From: CAYOID01 sp964573115
Lineage (GTDB): Bacteria > Desulfobacterota > Desulfovibrionia > Desulfovibrionales > Desulfothermaceae
Direction of reading: 5' to 3'
Assembly (NCBI GenBank): GCA_964573115.1
Contig: CAZNIP010000001.1
Location: 44,146-108,145, forward strand
DNA: 64,000 nucleotides
The notes beneath the pieces are model-generated. The model was not told the DNA's origin. It saw only the letters and a program-made list of their open reading frames with translations, and made no database searches. Shown here in pieces: positions 43,952-53,846 of this stretch; position 1 is the first letter of the stretch, and every line of letters starts with the position of its first letter. Position numbers and translations under genes: made by a program.

Positions 43952-44896
43952 ATGGAAACCTACGGCGACTTGAAACTCATTACCGGGACCGCCAACCCTA
44001 AACTGGCTGAAGCCATTGCTGAACATCTCAACTGCCCGTTGACGCCTCGGATTGCCAAGCCCTTCAGCGACGGTGAGATCAGGATAGAGATCGGCGCCAA
44101 TGTCCGAGGCAGCGATGTCTTCGTCATTCAATCCACCTGCAACCCGGTCAACACCAATCTGATGGAGCTCTGCCTGATGCTGGACGCCCTGAAGCGGGCC
44201 AGCGCCAAGCGGATCACGGCCGTGCTGCCCTACTACGGATACGCCAGGCAGGACCGCAAGGTGATCCCCAGAGTGCCCATCAGCGCCAAGATGGTGGCCG
44301 ACTTTCTGACCGTCGCCGGGGCCAACCGCGTCCTGACCATTGACCTTCATGCCGGACAGATCCAGGGCTATTTCAACATCCCTGTGGACAACCTCTATGC
44401 CTCCAAAGCGCTGTTCGAATATCTGGAGTGGATTGAAGACGACAAAGTGGTCATTTCCCCTGACGCCGGCGGGACAGAGCGGGCCAGGGCCTATGCCAAG
44501 AGGCTGAAGACGAGCCTGGCCATTGTGGACAAAAGGCGGGACGAGCCGAACAAGGCCCGGGCCATGAACATCATCGGCGATGTGGCCGGCAAATGCGCCA
44601 TCATTGTCGATGACATGATCGACACTGCTGGCACGCTCGTGGCTGCAGCCGAGGCCCTGTACGACAAAGGCGCCAAATCGGTTCTGGCCTGCGTGACCCA
44701 TCCGATTCTCTCCGGACCTGCCCTGGAGAGGATTGAAGAGTCCAAGTTGAGCAAGGTCATCGTCACGGACACGATCCCCTTGCGACCGGAAGCTGAAAAA
44801 TGCTCCAAGATCAAGGTCATTTCAGTGGCGGCCCTGCTGGCACAGGCCATCAGCAATATTTACAAGGAATCTTCCGTCAGTGTCCTGTTTTCATGA
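43952..44896 (+). CDS. prs: Ribose-phosphate pyrophosphokinase (PRPP synthetase)
   Basis: A 314-residue enzyme making PRPP from ribose 5-phosphate and ATP. Visible motifs: the DLHAGQIQGYF region near residue 130, the KRR flexible loop in DKRRDEPNKA near 193, and the PRPP-binding loop VDDMIDTAGT near 220. Codons upstream to a GTG at 43934 are also open; the ATG at 43952 preceded by AAGGAAAG fits the family N-terminus better. It sits between tRNA-Gln and rplY as in Desulfovibrio. Confidence 0.95.
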   Translation: METYGDLKLITGTANPKLAEAIAEHLNCPLTPRIAKPFSDGEIRIEIGANVRGSDVFVIQSTCNPVNTNLMELCLMLDALKRASAKRITAVLPYYGYARQDRKVIPRVPISAKMVADFLTVAGANRVLTIDLHAGQIQGYFNIPVDNLYASKALFEYLEWIEDDKVVISPDAGGTERARAYAKRLKTSLAIVDKRRDEPNKARAMNIIGDVAGKCAIIVDDMIDTAGTLVAAAEALYDKGAKSVLACVTHPILSGPALERIEESKLSKVIVTDTIPLRPEAEKCSKIKVISVAALLAQAISNIYKESSVSVLFS

Positions 44897-44965
44897 GCCA
44901 CTCGATGGCCGTCGCGTGATTCATGAAAACAGCCTGAGCATACCATGAGAGGGAAAGGAGAGGTT

Positions 44966-45649
44966 ATGGCAGTGGAATACAGCCTTGAGGTGGTCAAGAG
45001 GACCGAAACAGGCAAAAACGCAGTCCGCAGGCTCAGAAGGGAAGGGTTTGTCCCTGGCGTGTTCTACAACAAGCAGGGCAACAACATCCCCTTGAAAGTT
45101 CCGTACTCCACCCTGGAGAGGGTCTATCTCAGAGCCCACAAGTCCAATATCGTCGAACTGCGGGTTCAAGACGGCGCGCAGCAGGAGACTCATCCGGTCC
45201 TGATCTGGGACCTGCTGGAGCATCCCGTCAAAAACCTCATCCTCCACGCCGATTTCATGGGTGTGGACCTGAAGACAGAGATGGATATGGATGTGTCCAT
45301 TCAGGTCACGGGGACGGCCAAGGGTGAGGATGAAGGCGGCATCGTCTCCCTCTACAGGGATATGATCACGGTGACCTGCCTGCCCACGGCCATTCCGGAT
45401 CAGATCGAGATCGATGTCAGCGAGCTGGGGATCAACGACAGCATCAATGTCGAGGACCTCGTGCTTCCGGAAGGGGTCAAGCTCAAGGACGTGGACGAGA
45501 ACTTCGCCGTGGTCGGCGTGATGCCTCCGGAAGCTTCTGTTGAGGAAGAGGAAGCGGCTGAAGAAGGCGAAGAAGGTGGAGCCGGGGAGACCGGCGGTGA
45601 AGCCGGCGAGGCCGGAGAAGGGGACTCTGGAGAGGAAGAGTCTGAGTAG
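44966..45649 (+). CDS. rplY: 50S ribosomal protein L25 (general stress protein Ctc type)
   Basis: A 227-residue long-form L25. The N-terminal domain (about 1-90) contains RTETGKNAVRRLRREG, the 5S-rRNA-binding part; a beta-rich TL5 domain runs to about 190. The C-terminus is an acidic, Glu/Gly-rich tail of about 40 residues. AAAGGAGAGG precedes the ATG at 44966. The tail is common in Ctc-type proteins of this group. Confidence 0.93.
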   Translation: MAVEYSLEVVKRTETGKNAVRRLRREGFVPGVFYNKQGNNIPLKVPYSTLERVYLRAHKSNIVELRVQDGAQQETHPVLIWDLLEHPVKNLILHADFMGVDLKTEMDMDVSIQVTGTAKGEDEGGIVSLYRDMITVTCLPTAIPDQIEIDVSELGINDSINVEDLVLPEGVKLKDVDENFAVVGVMPPEASVEEEEAAEEGEEGGAGETGGEAGEAGEGDSGEEESE

Positions 45650-45819
45650 CCTTTTGTTCATGATTCAAAGGCATCAGGGCTGGACGCTGGCAGGACAGGA
45701 ATCCGGCCCTGGTGCCATTCTCATCCACATGCCCCTCCCCTCATACCACGTGGCCTCTGCAGTTCGACCGCGGTCGAGGCAGGGTACGACACGCAGATGA
45801 GTTCCATTTCTGATCACTG

Positions 45820-46410
45820 ATGGCATATGCGGGTCTCATTGCCGGCCTGGGCAATCCAGGAGCTGAATACGCCAGGACGCGGCACAACGTCGGCTTCATG
45901 GCCGTCCAGAGATTTCTCGATCTGGCTGAACAGGAGAACGACAATGTCTCCAGGCCCAGAGAGACCAGGGGGCTGCATCGGGTCTGGTCCTGGACACCGC
46001 AATGGTCGTCGCGTCCCTGGCTGGTCTGTGAGCCTGCGACCTTCATGAACCGCAGCGGACAGTCCCTGTCCCTGTTGTGCAGAAAAAACGGCCTCCGGAC
46101 GGATCAGGTCCTGGTCATCCATGACGAACTGGATCTTGCCCTGGGAACGATCCGTTTCAAGTTCGGCGGCGGCCTGGCCGGGCACAACGGGCTCCGGTCC
46201 ATCGCCCAGAGCCTGGGCGGGCGGGACTTTTACCGACTGCGGATGGGGATCGGCCGTCCGGACTCCGGACAGGACGTGACCAGGTATGTGCTGTCGCCTT
46301 TCACCCGCAAAGAGCGGATCGAGCTCGATCCGGTCCTGGACAGGGCTGCTCAAGGACTGAGGGTGTTTACCGAGCAGGGTTTTCAGGCTGCCATGAATGG
46401 CTTCCATTGA
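45820..46410 (+). CDS. pth: Peptidyl-tRNA hydrolase
   Basis: A 196-residue enzyme that frees peptides from dropped-off tRNAs. Motifs are AGLGNPGAEYARTRHNVGF with the catalytic His (about residue 23), FMNRSG, VIHDELDLALG with the conserved Asp, and GHNGLRSI. The length is normal. The spacing of 170 bases after rplY shows no gene. Confidence 0.94.
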   Translation: MAYAGLIAGLGNPGAEYARTRHNVGFMAVQRFLDLAEQENDNVSRPRETRGLHRVWSWTPQWSSRPWLVCEPATFMNRSGQSLSLLCRKNGLRTDQVLVIHDELDLALGTIRFKFGGGLAGHNGLRSIAQSLGGRDFYRLRMGIGRPDSGQDVTRYVLSPFTRKERIELDPVLDRAAQGLRVFTEQGFQAAMNGFH

Positions 46411-46437
46411 ATGTGAGCTCAAACCCAATCGTTGAGA

Positions 46438-46452
46438 CCTGCCAGGGGCAGG
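46438..46452. repeat. Short intergenic palindrome upstream of carD
   Basis: CCTGCC-AGG-GGCAGG, 6-base arms; same core as the larger palindromes. Confidence 0.4.
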
Positions 46453-46484
46453 ACTGAAACAGGACTCCCGGGATTGAAAAGACC

Positions 46485-46513
46485 TGGACTCCCCTGACTG
46501 AATGAGGTAAAAT
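46485..46513 (+). promoter_or_regulatory. Candidate promoter of carD
   Basis: TGGACT (46485-46490), 17-base spacer, TAAAAT (46508-46513), about 42 bases before the start codon. Confidence 0.4.
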
Positions 46514-46554
46514 TCTTCTTTGTCCGGTCTTTTCTCTATGAGGAGGCGGTGGTT

Positions 46555-47061
46555 GTGTTTGAAATAGACCAACTGGTGGTTTACCCGGCCCAGGGTGTCG
46601 GGCGGGTTGAGGCCATTCAATCTCAGGAAGTCGGCGGAACCAGGAGTGATTTTTATGTTGTCCGCATCCTGAGCAACGGGGGGACTCTCCTGGTGCCGGT
46701 CGACAATGCAGAAAATGTCGGGCTCCGGAACGTCTGCAATCTTGAATACGGTCAGGATGTGCTCAAGTCCATGCAGGACTGGACCGACTTCAAAGGGTAT
46801 GCAGGCCAGAACTGGAACCGCAGGTACCGGGAGTACTCTGAAAAGCTCAAGAGCGGTGATCTGTCGGATGTGGCCTATGTCCTCAAGGAACTCATCCTCA
46901 TCTCCCAGGACAAGGAGCTGTCCTTTGGGGAACGGCGTCTGATGGAGCAGGCCATGGGGCTCATCACCATGGAGCTGTCCCATGCCCTTGGTCGGGAGCA
47001 GAGCGAAATTCAGGATGATATCGAGCACATTTTCCATGAAATTCTGCAGAAAGACTCTTGA
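46555..47061 (+). CDS. carD: CarD-family transcription regulator
   Basis: A 168-residue CarD/CdnL-type protein that binds RNA polymerase and stabilises open promoter complexes. The N-terminal Tudor-like domain is seen as QLVVYPAQGVGRVE; the helical C-terminal DNA-binding domain covers about 75-165. A GTG at 46549 is also possible, but AGGAGG at 46541-46546 is properly spaced (8 bases) for GTG 46555. The gene neighbours rho, as in Desulfovibrio. Confidence 0.92.
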   Translation: MFEIDQLVVYPAQGVGRVEAIQSQEVGGTRSDFYVVRILSNGGTLLVPVDNAENVGLRNVCNLEYGQDVLKSMQDWTDFKGYAGQNWNRRYREYSEKLKSGDLSDVAYVLKELILISQDKELSFGERRLMEQAMGLITMELSHALGREQSEIQDDIEHIFHEILQKDS

Positions 47062-47599
47062 CCGGCCTCCTTTTCTATGCTGTAAACTCTTCAATCCGAG
47101 CCCAACAAGACCATCAAGAGGCATCACGCCACCGTCTTGATCCATATTTGATCTCCCCACATTCCGAAGCCCCACTTCGGACCACCAAATGACGAGACAT
47201 CGATCTGAAAGAGGAATCGTTCACATCCCTTTGATTTTCGTACCATTGATCTGCATGAACGGTTGAGTTCTGCCTGACCTCCACGGGTTGAGATTGCATT
47301 GTGTGCATGCATTCAGGGGCGCAGTCAGGCCTGATGAGTGGTCTGAACTCCTCTGTCGGCCCGATCGGATACGTGGACCATCGACATCGAATCAAAAAGC
47401 CTGCATGACATCCCTGCAACCGGGCACGAATCGCGCTCTGTCCGTTCATCACGAAACATTTTGCACGGGACGGGGATGTCCGGGTCTCCGCTTTACAACA
47501 CCAATGTTTGGCGAGACATGTACGCCAGACTTTTGAATAACGGCTTGAGAAAAATTATCGAGAAGGAGTGCAAACTGCTACGAAGAGCTGGATGGAGAA
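47062..47599. other. Intergenic region upstream of rho (538 bp)
   Basis: No gene or known RNA is recognised. A small hairpin CCGAAG-CCCCA-CTTCGG lies at 47164-47180. The last 80 bases are AT-richer and end in AGAAGGAG before rho. A regulatory leader for rho is possible, but no direct evidence is visible. Confidence 0.5.
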
Positions 47600-48853
47600 A
47601 TGAGCATGAATTTATCTGAAATGAAAAACAAAACAATGCAAGAGTTGATGGAACTGGCGAATGAATACAACGTCGAAAACCCGAGCGGACTCCGCAAGCA
47701 AGAGCTCATTTTCGCCATTCTGCAGTCATGTTCATCTCAAAACGGGAACATCTACGGTGAGGGGGTTCTGGAAGTCCTCCCGGACGGATTCGGATTTCTC
47801 CGGTCTCCCACCTACAACTACATGCCCGGACCAGACGACATCTATGTCTCTCCATCCCAGATCAGGCGTTTCGGGCTTCGAAAAGGCGATGTGGTCTCCG
47901 GTCAAATCAGGCCGCCAAAGGAGGGTGAACGCTACTTCGCGCTTCTCAGGGTTGAAGAGGTGGGCTACAACAGACCGGAAGAGTCCAAGACCCTGGTCCT
48001 GTTCGACAACCTGACCCCGCTCTATCCAGAACGCCGCTTTCACATGGAAAACGGCACCGACAACTTCTCCTCCCGGATCATCGATCTGCTGACCCCTATC
48101 GGCATGGGGCAGCGGGGGCTCATCGTCGCCCCGCCGCGAACGGGCAAGACCATGCTCCTGCAGACCGTGGCCAACTCCATCATGAGCAATCATCCGGATG
48201 CCTACCTCATCGTCCTGCTCATTGATGAGCGACCCGAAGAAGTGACAGATATGGAACGGACCGTTCGGGGAGAGGTGGTCAGCTCAACGTTTGACGAACC
48301 CCCTCAGCGTCACGTCCAGGTGGCGGAGATGGTCCTGGAAAAGGCCAAGAGGCTCGTGGAGCGGAAAAAGGATGTCATCATCCTCCTGGACAGCATCACC
48401 AGGCTCGGTCGGGCTTACAACGCCGTGACCCCATCGTCGGGCAGGGTCCTGTCCGGCGGGCTCGACGCCAATGCCCTGCAACGCCCGAAGCGTTTCTTCG
48501 GGGCGGCCAGAAATGTCGAGCAGGGGGGGAGCCTGAGCATCATCGCCACAGCCCTCATCGATACCGGTTCCAGAATGGACGAGGTCATCTTTGAGGAATT
48601 CAAGGGCACGGGGAACATGGAAATCTATCTGGACCGCTACCTTGCTGACAAGCGGACCTTCCCGGCCATCGACATCAACCGTTCCGGGACTCGAAAGGAA
48701 GAGCTCCTGCTCAAGCCGGACGTCCTGAACAGGGTCTGGATCCTGCGCAAGCTCCTGTCGTCGATGAACCCGGTGGACAGCATGGAGTTCATGCTGGACA
48801 AGATGAAGGGCACGAAGAGCAACCAGGAGTTCCTGGACATGATGAACAAGTAG
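47600..48853 (+). CDS. rho: Transcription termination factor Rho
   Basis: A 417-residue RNA-dependent hexameric helicase. The N-terminal helical domain (about 1-45) and the CSD/RNA-binding domain with GEGVLEVLPDGFGFLR (about 53-70) are followed by the P-loop APPRTGKTML (about 175-184). Walker B VIILLDSITRL and the Q-loop region come next. The size is the standard short form without Asp/Arg-rich insertion. The start ATG-AGC-ATG gives two possible initiation codons six bases apart. Confidence 0.96.
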   Translation: MSMNLSEMKNKTMQELMELANEYNVENPSGLRKQELIFAILQSCSSQNGNIYGEGVLEVLPDGFGFLRSPTYNYMPGPDDIYVSPSQIRRFGLRKGDVVSGQIRPPKEGERYFALLRVEEVGYNRPEESKTLVLFDNLTPLYPERRFHMENGTDNFSSRIIDLLTPIGMGQRGLIVAPPRTGKTMLLQTVANSIMSNHPDAYLIVLLIDERPEEVTDMERTVRGEVVSSTFDEPPQRHVQVAEMVLEKAKRLVERKKDVIILLDSITRLGRAYNAVTPSSGRVLSGGLDANALQRPKRFFGAARNVEQGGSLSIIATALIDTGSRMDEVIFEEFKGTGNMEIYLDRYLADKRTFPAIDINRSGTRKEELLLKPDVLNRVWILRKLLSSMNPVDSMEFMLDKMKGTKSNQEFLDMMNK

Positions 48854-48871
48854 TTTCGTACGGAGTTCTCT

Positions 48872-50275
48872 TTGACTGTGGTTCACCGCCTCGCCATTTC
48901 CCTGGTCTTGATCTTCACCCTCGCTGTGCCTTTGCCTGTCCAGGCAGGGTTCATGGATTTTTCCATCAAGGATGAAGCCGAGCTCGGCCGGAAGTTCAAC
49001 GCCTTGATCCGGTCCCGGTTCCCGCTCATTGAGGATCCGCTGATCACCGATTATGTCCGGGACATGCTCCAGGACATCCTCGAGACCATGCCCCCCCAGC
49101 CCTTTCCAGTGAACGTCAGCGTGCTCCTGGACAACTCGATCAATGCCTTTGCCGCCCCGGCCGGCTACGTGTTCCTCAACAGCGGGCTCATCCTGCAGAT
49201 GGAGCACAGCTCCGAAATCGCGGCTGTCCTGGCTCATGAACTGGCCCACGTGTCCCAGCGGCACATTGCCAGGAACATCGAAAGATCGAAAATGCTCAGC
49301 ATTGGAACCCTGGTCGGGGTTCTGGCCGGGGCCATGCTCAGCGGCAGCAGCGAGGCTGGCGAGGCCCTGGCCATGGGGTCTCTGGCCGGAGGTCAGGCTG
49401 CGGCCCTGAAGTACAGCCGGGACGACGAGCGCGAAGCCGACCATATCGGCCTGTCCTACCTCGTGGATTCAGGATATCCGGCTGAAGGCATGGCTCATGC
49501 CTTTGAACACATCCAGCGCCAGATGCTCATGAGCGGGACCAGTGCCCCCCCGGCCTACATGCTCACTCATCCGGGACTCCAGGAGAGGATCGGGACGGTT
49601 CAGGACCTGGCCGGGCGTCTTTCAGACCAGCCTTCTTCACTGGACGATGATGATCAACAACTCAAACGCGTCCAGACGCTCATCAGGGCCAGGTACACCG
49701 AGGCCAGCTCAGCGATCCGCTACTACGATCATGCGGCTGAGGAGCTGAGCTGCCTGGACCTCCTGGGCAGGGCCATTGTCCTGGAGCGGCTGAACCGGAT
49801 TTCCGAGGCCGAGAGCTCCCTGAAGCAGGCTGAGGACTGCATGGGGGGCGATCCCTTGTGGCTCAGAGAGGCCGGGATCTTTGCCTTCAAGCACGGCCGC
49901 TTTGACCAGGCTCTGGCCAGTCTCAAGAAGAGTTTGAACAAGAACCCTGACGACATCATGGCCAGGTACTACAGATCCAGGACTCAGGCCGCTCTGGGGG
50001 ATTTCCAGGCAGCGGCCGACGGCCTGCAGCAGGTCGTGGATGAGCTCCCCGAGGACAGAGAGGTGCACACCACGCTCGGCCGGATCTTCGGTCGAAGCGG
50101 CGATGAGTTTCACGGCTATCTCCACTATGCCTATGGGGCGCTGTATGCCAACCAGGTCAAGAGGATCGAGCTCTACCTGGACAAGGCCGAGTCTGCGGCC
50201 AGGACCGGGCAGCATGAACGTGCCCTGAAAGCGTTCAGGAAGGAGTACGAGGATCGCCGCCAGTACTGGGACTGA
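48872..50275 (+). CDS. M48-family metalloprotease with TPR repeats (BepA/YfgC-like)
   Basis: A 467-residue periplasmic protease. A signal peptide spans residues 1-25 (ending PVQAG). The zinc motif HELAHVSQRH lies near residue 121, and DEREADHIGLSYL supplies the third ligand. The C-terminal 200 residues are helical TPR-like repeats. This architecture is that of BepA, which assists outer-membrane protein assembly. The start is a TTG with GGAG upstream. It ends only 1 base before a 100-N gap, but the stop codon is intact. Confidence 0.88.
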   Translation: MTVVHRLAISLVLIFTLAVPLPVQAGFMDFSIKDEAELGRKFNALIRSRFPLIEDPLITDYVRDMLQDILETMPPQPFPVNVSVLLDNSINAFAAPAGYVFLNSGLILQMEHSSEIAAVLAHELAHVSQRHIARNIERSKMLSIGTLVGVLAGAMLSGSSEAGEALAMGSLAGGQAAALKYSRDDEREADHIGLSYLVDSGYPAEGMAHAFEHIQRQMLMSGTSAPPAYMLTHPGLQERIGTVQDLAGRLSDQPSSLDDDDQQLKRVQTLIRARYTEASSAIRYYDHAAEELSCLDLLGRAIVLERLNRISEAESSLKQAEDCMGGDPLWLREAGIFAFKHGRFDQALASLKKSLNKNPDDIMARYYRSRTQAALGDFQAAADGLQQVVDELPEDREVHTTLGRIFGRSGDEFHGYLHYAYGALYANQVKRIELYLDKAESAARTGQHERALKAFRKEYEDRRQYWD

Positions 50276-50375
50276 NNNNNNNNNNNNNNNNNNNNNNNNN
50301 NNNNNNNNNNNNNNNNNNNNNNNNNNNNNNNNNNNNNNNNNNNNNNNNNNNNNNNNNNNNNNNNNNNNNNNNNNN
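50276..50375. other. Assembly gap of 100 N
   Basis: A run of exactly 100 N, a conventional scaffold gap. True distance between the M48 gene and yajC is unknown; genes may be missing. The right flank carries an intergenic palindrome 19 bases away. Confidence 0.98.
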
Positions 50376-50393
50376 AGTTCAAGCCCAACCCTT

Positions 50394-50416
50394 CAGCGCT
50401 GCCAGAGGCTGCGCTG
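50394..50416. repeat. Intergenic palindrome beside the first assembly gap
   Basis: CAGCGCTGCC-AGA-GGCTGCGCTG, 10-base arms with one mismatch, directly followed by ACTTGACA. Confidence 0.65.
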
Positions 50417-50477
50417 ACTTGACAAGGCCAGCCTTATACGGGTACTCAACGACTTTTTCTCTATCTGAGGAGGACGT

Positions 50478-50846
50478 ATGTTTTTTGAGAGCGTAGCCTA
50501 CGCGATGGGTCAGCCGGCAGGTGGTGCCGGAGGTCAGGGCAACCCCCTGGTCGCCTTCATGCCCCTGATCATTCTGTTTGTCATCTTCTATTTCCTGCTC
50601 ATCAGGCCCCAGCAGAAAAAGGCCAAGGAGCACAGGGAAATGCTCGGCAACCTCAAGCGCGGCGACTCCGTGATATCGGCCGGCGGGCTCTATGGCCGGA
50701 TCTCGGCCATCGACCAGGACGTTCTGACCCTGGACCTGGGGCAGAACATGGAGGTCAAGGTCAACCGGAACTACATCTCCACGGTGACCTCCCAGAAGCA
50801 GGTCGACACCGAGAAAAAAGACAAGAAGAGCAAGAAAGAAGAGTAA
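50478..50846 (+). CDS. yajC: YajC, preprotein translocase accessory subunit
   Basis: A 122-residue inner-membrane protein of the SecDF-YajC complex. One membrane helix (about 30-52, LIILFVIFYFLLIRPQQKK) is followed by a small domain with MLGNLKRGDSVISAGG. A Lys-rich tail ends the protein. Start with CTGAGGAGGACGT. It precedes secD by 124 bases. Confidence 0.94.
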   Translation: MFFESVAYAMGQPAGGAGGQGNPLVAFMPLIILFVIFYFLLIRPQQKKAKEHREMLGNLKRGDSVISAGGLYGRISAIDQDVLTLDLGQNMEVKVNRNYISTVTSQKQVDTEKKDKKSKKEE

Positions 50847-50970
50847 ATCCAGAAAGATGCCATTGACGAATCCTCCGAGCCAGGGCTGATGTTGATGCGA
50901 GTGCTGCTGAAGCCGGCAGTGCACGTTGAATGTGGATCTCGGTGACACTACGAACGAAGGACGCTGAAGT

Positions 50971-52572
50971 ATGAGCAGCAGTTTGCGCTGGCGGATTGTG
51001 GTCGCTGTTCTGGTTGTCGGGCTTGGGCTCGTCTACGCCCTGCCGACCTTTCTCCCCTCCGGCAGTGTGTTCCAGTCGTTTCTCCCGGACAAAGAGGTCA
51101 ACCTGGGGCTGGACCTCAAGGGCGGCATCAACCTCACCCTGGGCGTTGACATGGACACCGCAGTCAGCAACACCCTGGACCAGCTCGGCGAGGAGCTGCG
51201 AACAGAGGCCAGGGAGGATGAAATTCTGGTCCTCCGCCCCAGGGCCCTGCCTGACAATCGACTGGAGTTCCTGCTCCTGGACAGCCAGAAGAACGCAGAG
51301 CTGGAACAGCTGATCCGCAAACGGTACAGCCAGCAGGTGGCCATCGACTCCGTGACCACCCTGGAGGACGGCAAGCTCAAGTATCAGCTCTCCCTGACCA
51401 AGAGCTACCGGCAGCAGCTGGAAAAGATGACCATCGACCAGGTCCTCAAGGTCATCCGGAATCGGATCGACCAGTTCGGGGTCAACGAGCCGGACATCAG
51501 AAAGCTGCAGAAGAATCGCCTCCAGGTCCAGCTTCCGGGCATGGAAGACGCCGCGAGGGCCGTGGACCTCATTCAGAAGACAGCCCACCTCGAGTTCAAG
51601 ATCGTCAATGACGAGGCCGACCTTGAAAAAGCCACCCAGGGAGTGGTCCCGCCAGGCAGTGAGCTGGCCATGCTCCAGAAGCGGACCGCGGACGGTTCCT
51701 ACGCCAGGCAGCCCATCGTGCTCAAGAAGCGGGTCCTCTTGACCGGCAAACACATCACCGACGCCCAGGTGGCCTTCAACTCCTACAACCAGGCTTACGT
51801 GGCCCTGACCTTCGACCGGCGGGGATCGAGAATTTTTGAGCGGGTCACCGGGGACAATGTCCAAAAGCGTCTGGCCATCGTTCTGGACGACAAGGTCTAT
51901 TCCGCTCCGACCATCCAGGAGAAGATCAGCGGCGGTCGGGCCAGCATCACCGGACAGTTTTCGGTTGAGGAGGCTCATGACCTGGCCATCGTCCTCAGGG
52001 CAGGCTCTCTGCCGGCCCCGGTCAATGTCCTCCAGGAGCGCAGTGTCGGGGCCTCTCTGGGTCAGCAGTCCATTGACCAGGGCGTGCGCTCGATGATCAT
52101 CGGCGGACTGCTCGTGCTCCTGTTCACCATTGTCTACTACGGCTGGGGCGGGGTGATCGTGGATCTGCTGCTGGGCTTCAATCTGGTCCTCATTCTGGGC
52201 ACTCTGGCCGGATTCGGGGCCACCCTGACCCTGCCCGGCATTGCCGGGATCATCCTGCTCATCGGAACGGCAGTGGATGCCAGCGTGCTCATTTTTGAAC
52301 GCGTCCGGGAGGAGCTCAGGCGGGGCATGAGTCCGTCCAAGGCCGTTGACGAGGGCTTTTCCCGGGCCACCCTGACCATTGTCGACGCCAACGTGACCAC
52401 CATCATGGCTGCGGTGATCCTGTATCAATTCGGGACCGGTCCAGTGAGGGGCTTTGCCGTCACGCTGTCCATCGGAACCCTGGCTTCCATGTTCACGGCC
52501 ATCTTTGTCTCCAGGGTCTTTTTCGATCTCTGGCTGCAGCGGCGAAAGCCCGGCACGAGCTTGAACCTGTAG
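50971..52572 (+). CDS. secD: Protein translocase subunit SecD
   Basis: A 533-residue RND-type membrane protein that helps pull exported proteins across the membrane using the proton gradient. One N-terminal helix precedes a large periplasmic domain (about 35-360) with LGLDLKGGINLTLGVD and DQFGVNEPDI. Five C-terminal helices follow; the proton-relay motif region GTAVDASVLIFERVREE is intact. It is followed by secF after 60 bases. Confidence 0.95.
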   Translation: MSSSLRWRIVVAVLVVGLGLVYALPTFLPSGSVFQSFLPDKEVNLGLDLKGGINLTLGVDMDTAVSNTLDQLGEELRTEAREDEILVLRPRALPDNRLEFLLLDSQKNAELEQLIRKRYSQQVAIDSVTTLEDGKLKYQLSLTKSYRQQLEKMTIDQVLKVIRNRIDQFGVNEPDIRKLQKNRLQVQLPGMEDAARAVDLIQKTAHLEFKIVNDEADLEKATQGVVPPGSELAMLQKRTADGSYARQPIVLKKRVLLTGKHITDAQVAFNSYNQAYVALTFDRRGSRIFERVTGDNVQKRLAIVLDDKVYSAPTIQEKISGGRASITGQFSVEEAHDLAIVLRAGSLPAPVNVLQERSVGASLGQQSIDQGVRSMIIGGLLVLLFTIVYYGWGGVIVDLLLGFNLVLILGTLAGFGATLTLPGIAGIILLIGTAVDASVLIFERVREELRRGMSPSKAVDEGFSRATLTIVDANVTTIMAAVILYQFGTGPVRGFAVTLSIGTLASMFTAIFVSRVFFDLWLQRRKPGTSLNL

Positions 52573-52632
52573 GCCAGCACTGGACTGAACCACCACCAGA
52601 ATCACTGCACGCATTGAAGGAGAGCGAACCCT

Positions 52633-53706
52633 ATGGGACTGCAATTCGTCAAGCCGGGGACCAGGATCAACTTCATGGGCAAGCGGAAGATGTTTCTCTT
52701 GCTCTCGGTGATCATCATCTGCATCGGACTCGGCTCACTGGTTTTCAAGGGCGGACTGCAATACGGGATTGATTTTGCCGGCGGCATCAACATCCAGATC
52801 AAGTTCGATTCAGAGGTCGATCTCAAGGAGCTCAAATCGAACCTCTCATCGTCCGGTCTACCGGAAATGCGGGTCCAGCGTTTTGGGTTGGACAAGGACA
52901 ACGAGTATCTGCTGCGCATCTCCGCCCTGGACGCTCACCCCGAAGAGATGCGCACTCAGGTTCAGGCCTCCCTGGGAGAGTCCATGTCCACCCCGTTTGA
53001 GATTCAGCGCTTGGAGATGGTCGGGCCCAAGGTCGGTTCGGACTTGAAGAACAAAGCCCTGCAGGCCCTCTTTTACGCCGTTCTGCTCATCTCGATCTAC
53101 ATCTCCGGGAGGTTCGAGCAGAAGTGGGGAACGGCCCTGATCATGGCCGCGGGGCTCCTGGCCGGGCTCTATGTCCTTGAGCTGCTGGCCGTGCCCCTGA
53201 GCTATCTCATTCTGGCCGCTCTGCTCATCACCCTTGGACTCTGCTGGTATCTGAAGCTCAACTACGCCCTGGGAGCGGTCGTGGCCCTGGTGCATGACGT
53301 CCTGATCACGGTGAGCATCTTCTCCGTGCTGAACAAGGATTTCGACCTGACCACCGTGGCCGCCCTGCTGACCATCATCGGCTACTCCCTGAACGACACC
53401 ATCGTGGTCTTCGACCGCATCAGGGAAAACCTCAGGGCCAGGGTGTCCCAGCCTCTGATGCGGACCATCAATGCCAGCATCAACCAGACCCTGAGCCGGA
53501 CGCTGCTGACCTCTGGAACAACCATGATCGTCGTTCTTTCCCTGTTCATCCTGGGCGGGGGCGTGATTCACGATTTTGCTTTGGCCTTGATGATCGGCGT
53601 TCTGGTGGGGACCTACTCCTCGATTTTTGTCGCCAGCTCTCTCCTGCTGGGGTTCGGACCGACTCCAGAGGTGGACGGGGAGGCCGCGGAGTCGGCAAAA
53701 GCCTGA
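52633..53706 (+). CDS. secF: Protein translocase subunit SecF
   Basis: A 357-residue partner of SecD. The N-terminal helix precedes GIDFAGGINIQIKF; the C-terminal helices include LVHDVLITVSIFSVLN and GYSLNDTIVVFDRIRENLR, the SecF signature. The start has AAGGAGAGCGAACC upstream. A nearby ribosome-binding site and order indicate one yajC-secD-secF operon. Confidence 0.95.
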   Translation: MGLQFVKPGTRINFMGKRKMFLLLSVIIICIGLGSLVFKGGLQYGIDFAGGINIQIKFDSEVDLKELKSNLSSSGLPEMRVQRFGLDKDNEYLLRISALDAHPEEMRTQVQASLGESMSTPFEIQRLEMVGPKVGSDLKNKALQALFYAVLLISIYISGRFEQKWGTALIMAAGLLAGLYVLELLAVPLSYLILAALLITLGLCWYLKLNYALGAVVALVHDVLITVSIFSVLNKDFDLTTVAALLTIIGYSLNDTIVVFDRIRENLRARVSQPLMRTINASINQTLSRTLLTSGTTMIVVLSLFILGGGVIHDFALALMIGVLVGTYSSIFVASSLLLGFGPTPEVDGEAAESAKA

Positions 53707-53846
53707 TCTTGTGCGGTCTTGACTCGAGAGGAGCTCAACGCAAAGGCTTTCCGAACGTGTTTCAGGGGAGCCTTTTTTTCTTCTGCAGGCATCAGGGACG
53801 GCCACCATGAGAAGCTGTCCCCCATCACCGGCAGCCGGGAGGATTC

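Noticed and set aside
50173..50388. Open frames running through the N blocks (also 60567-60797)
   Set aside because: They are made of unknown bases and carry no evidence.
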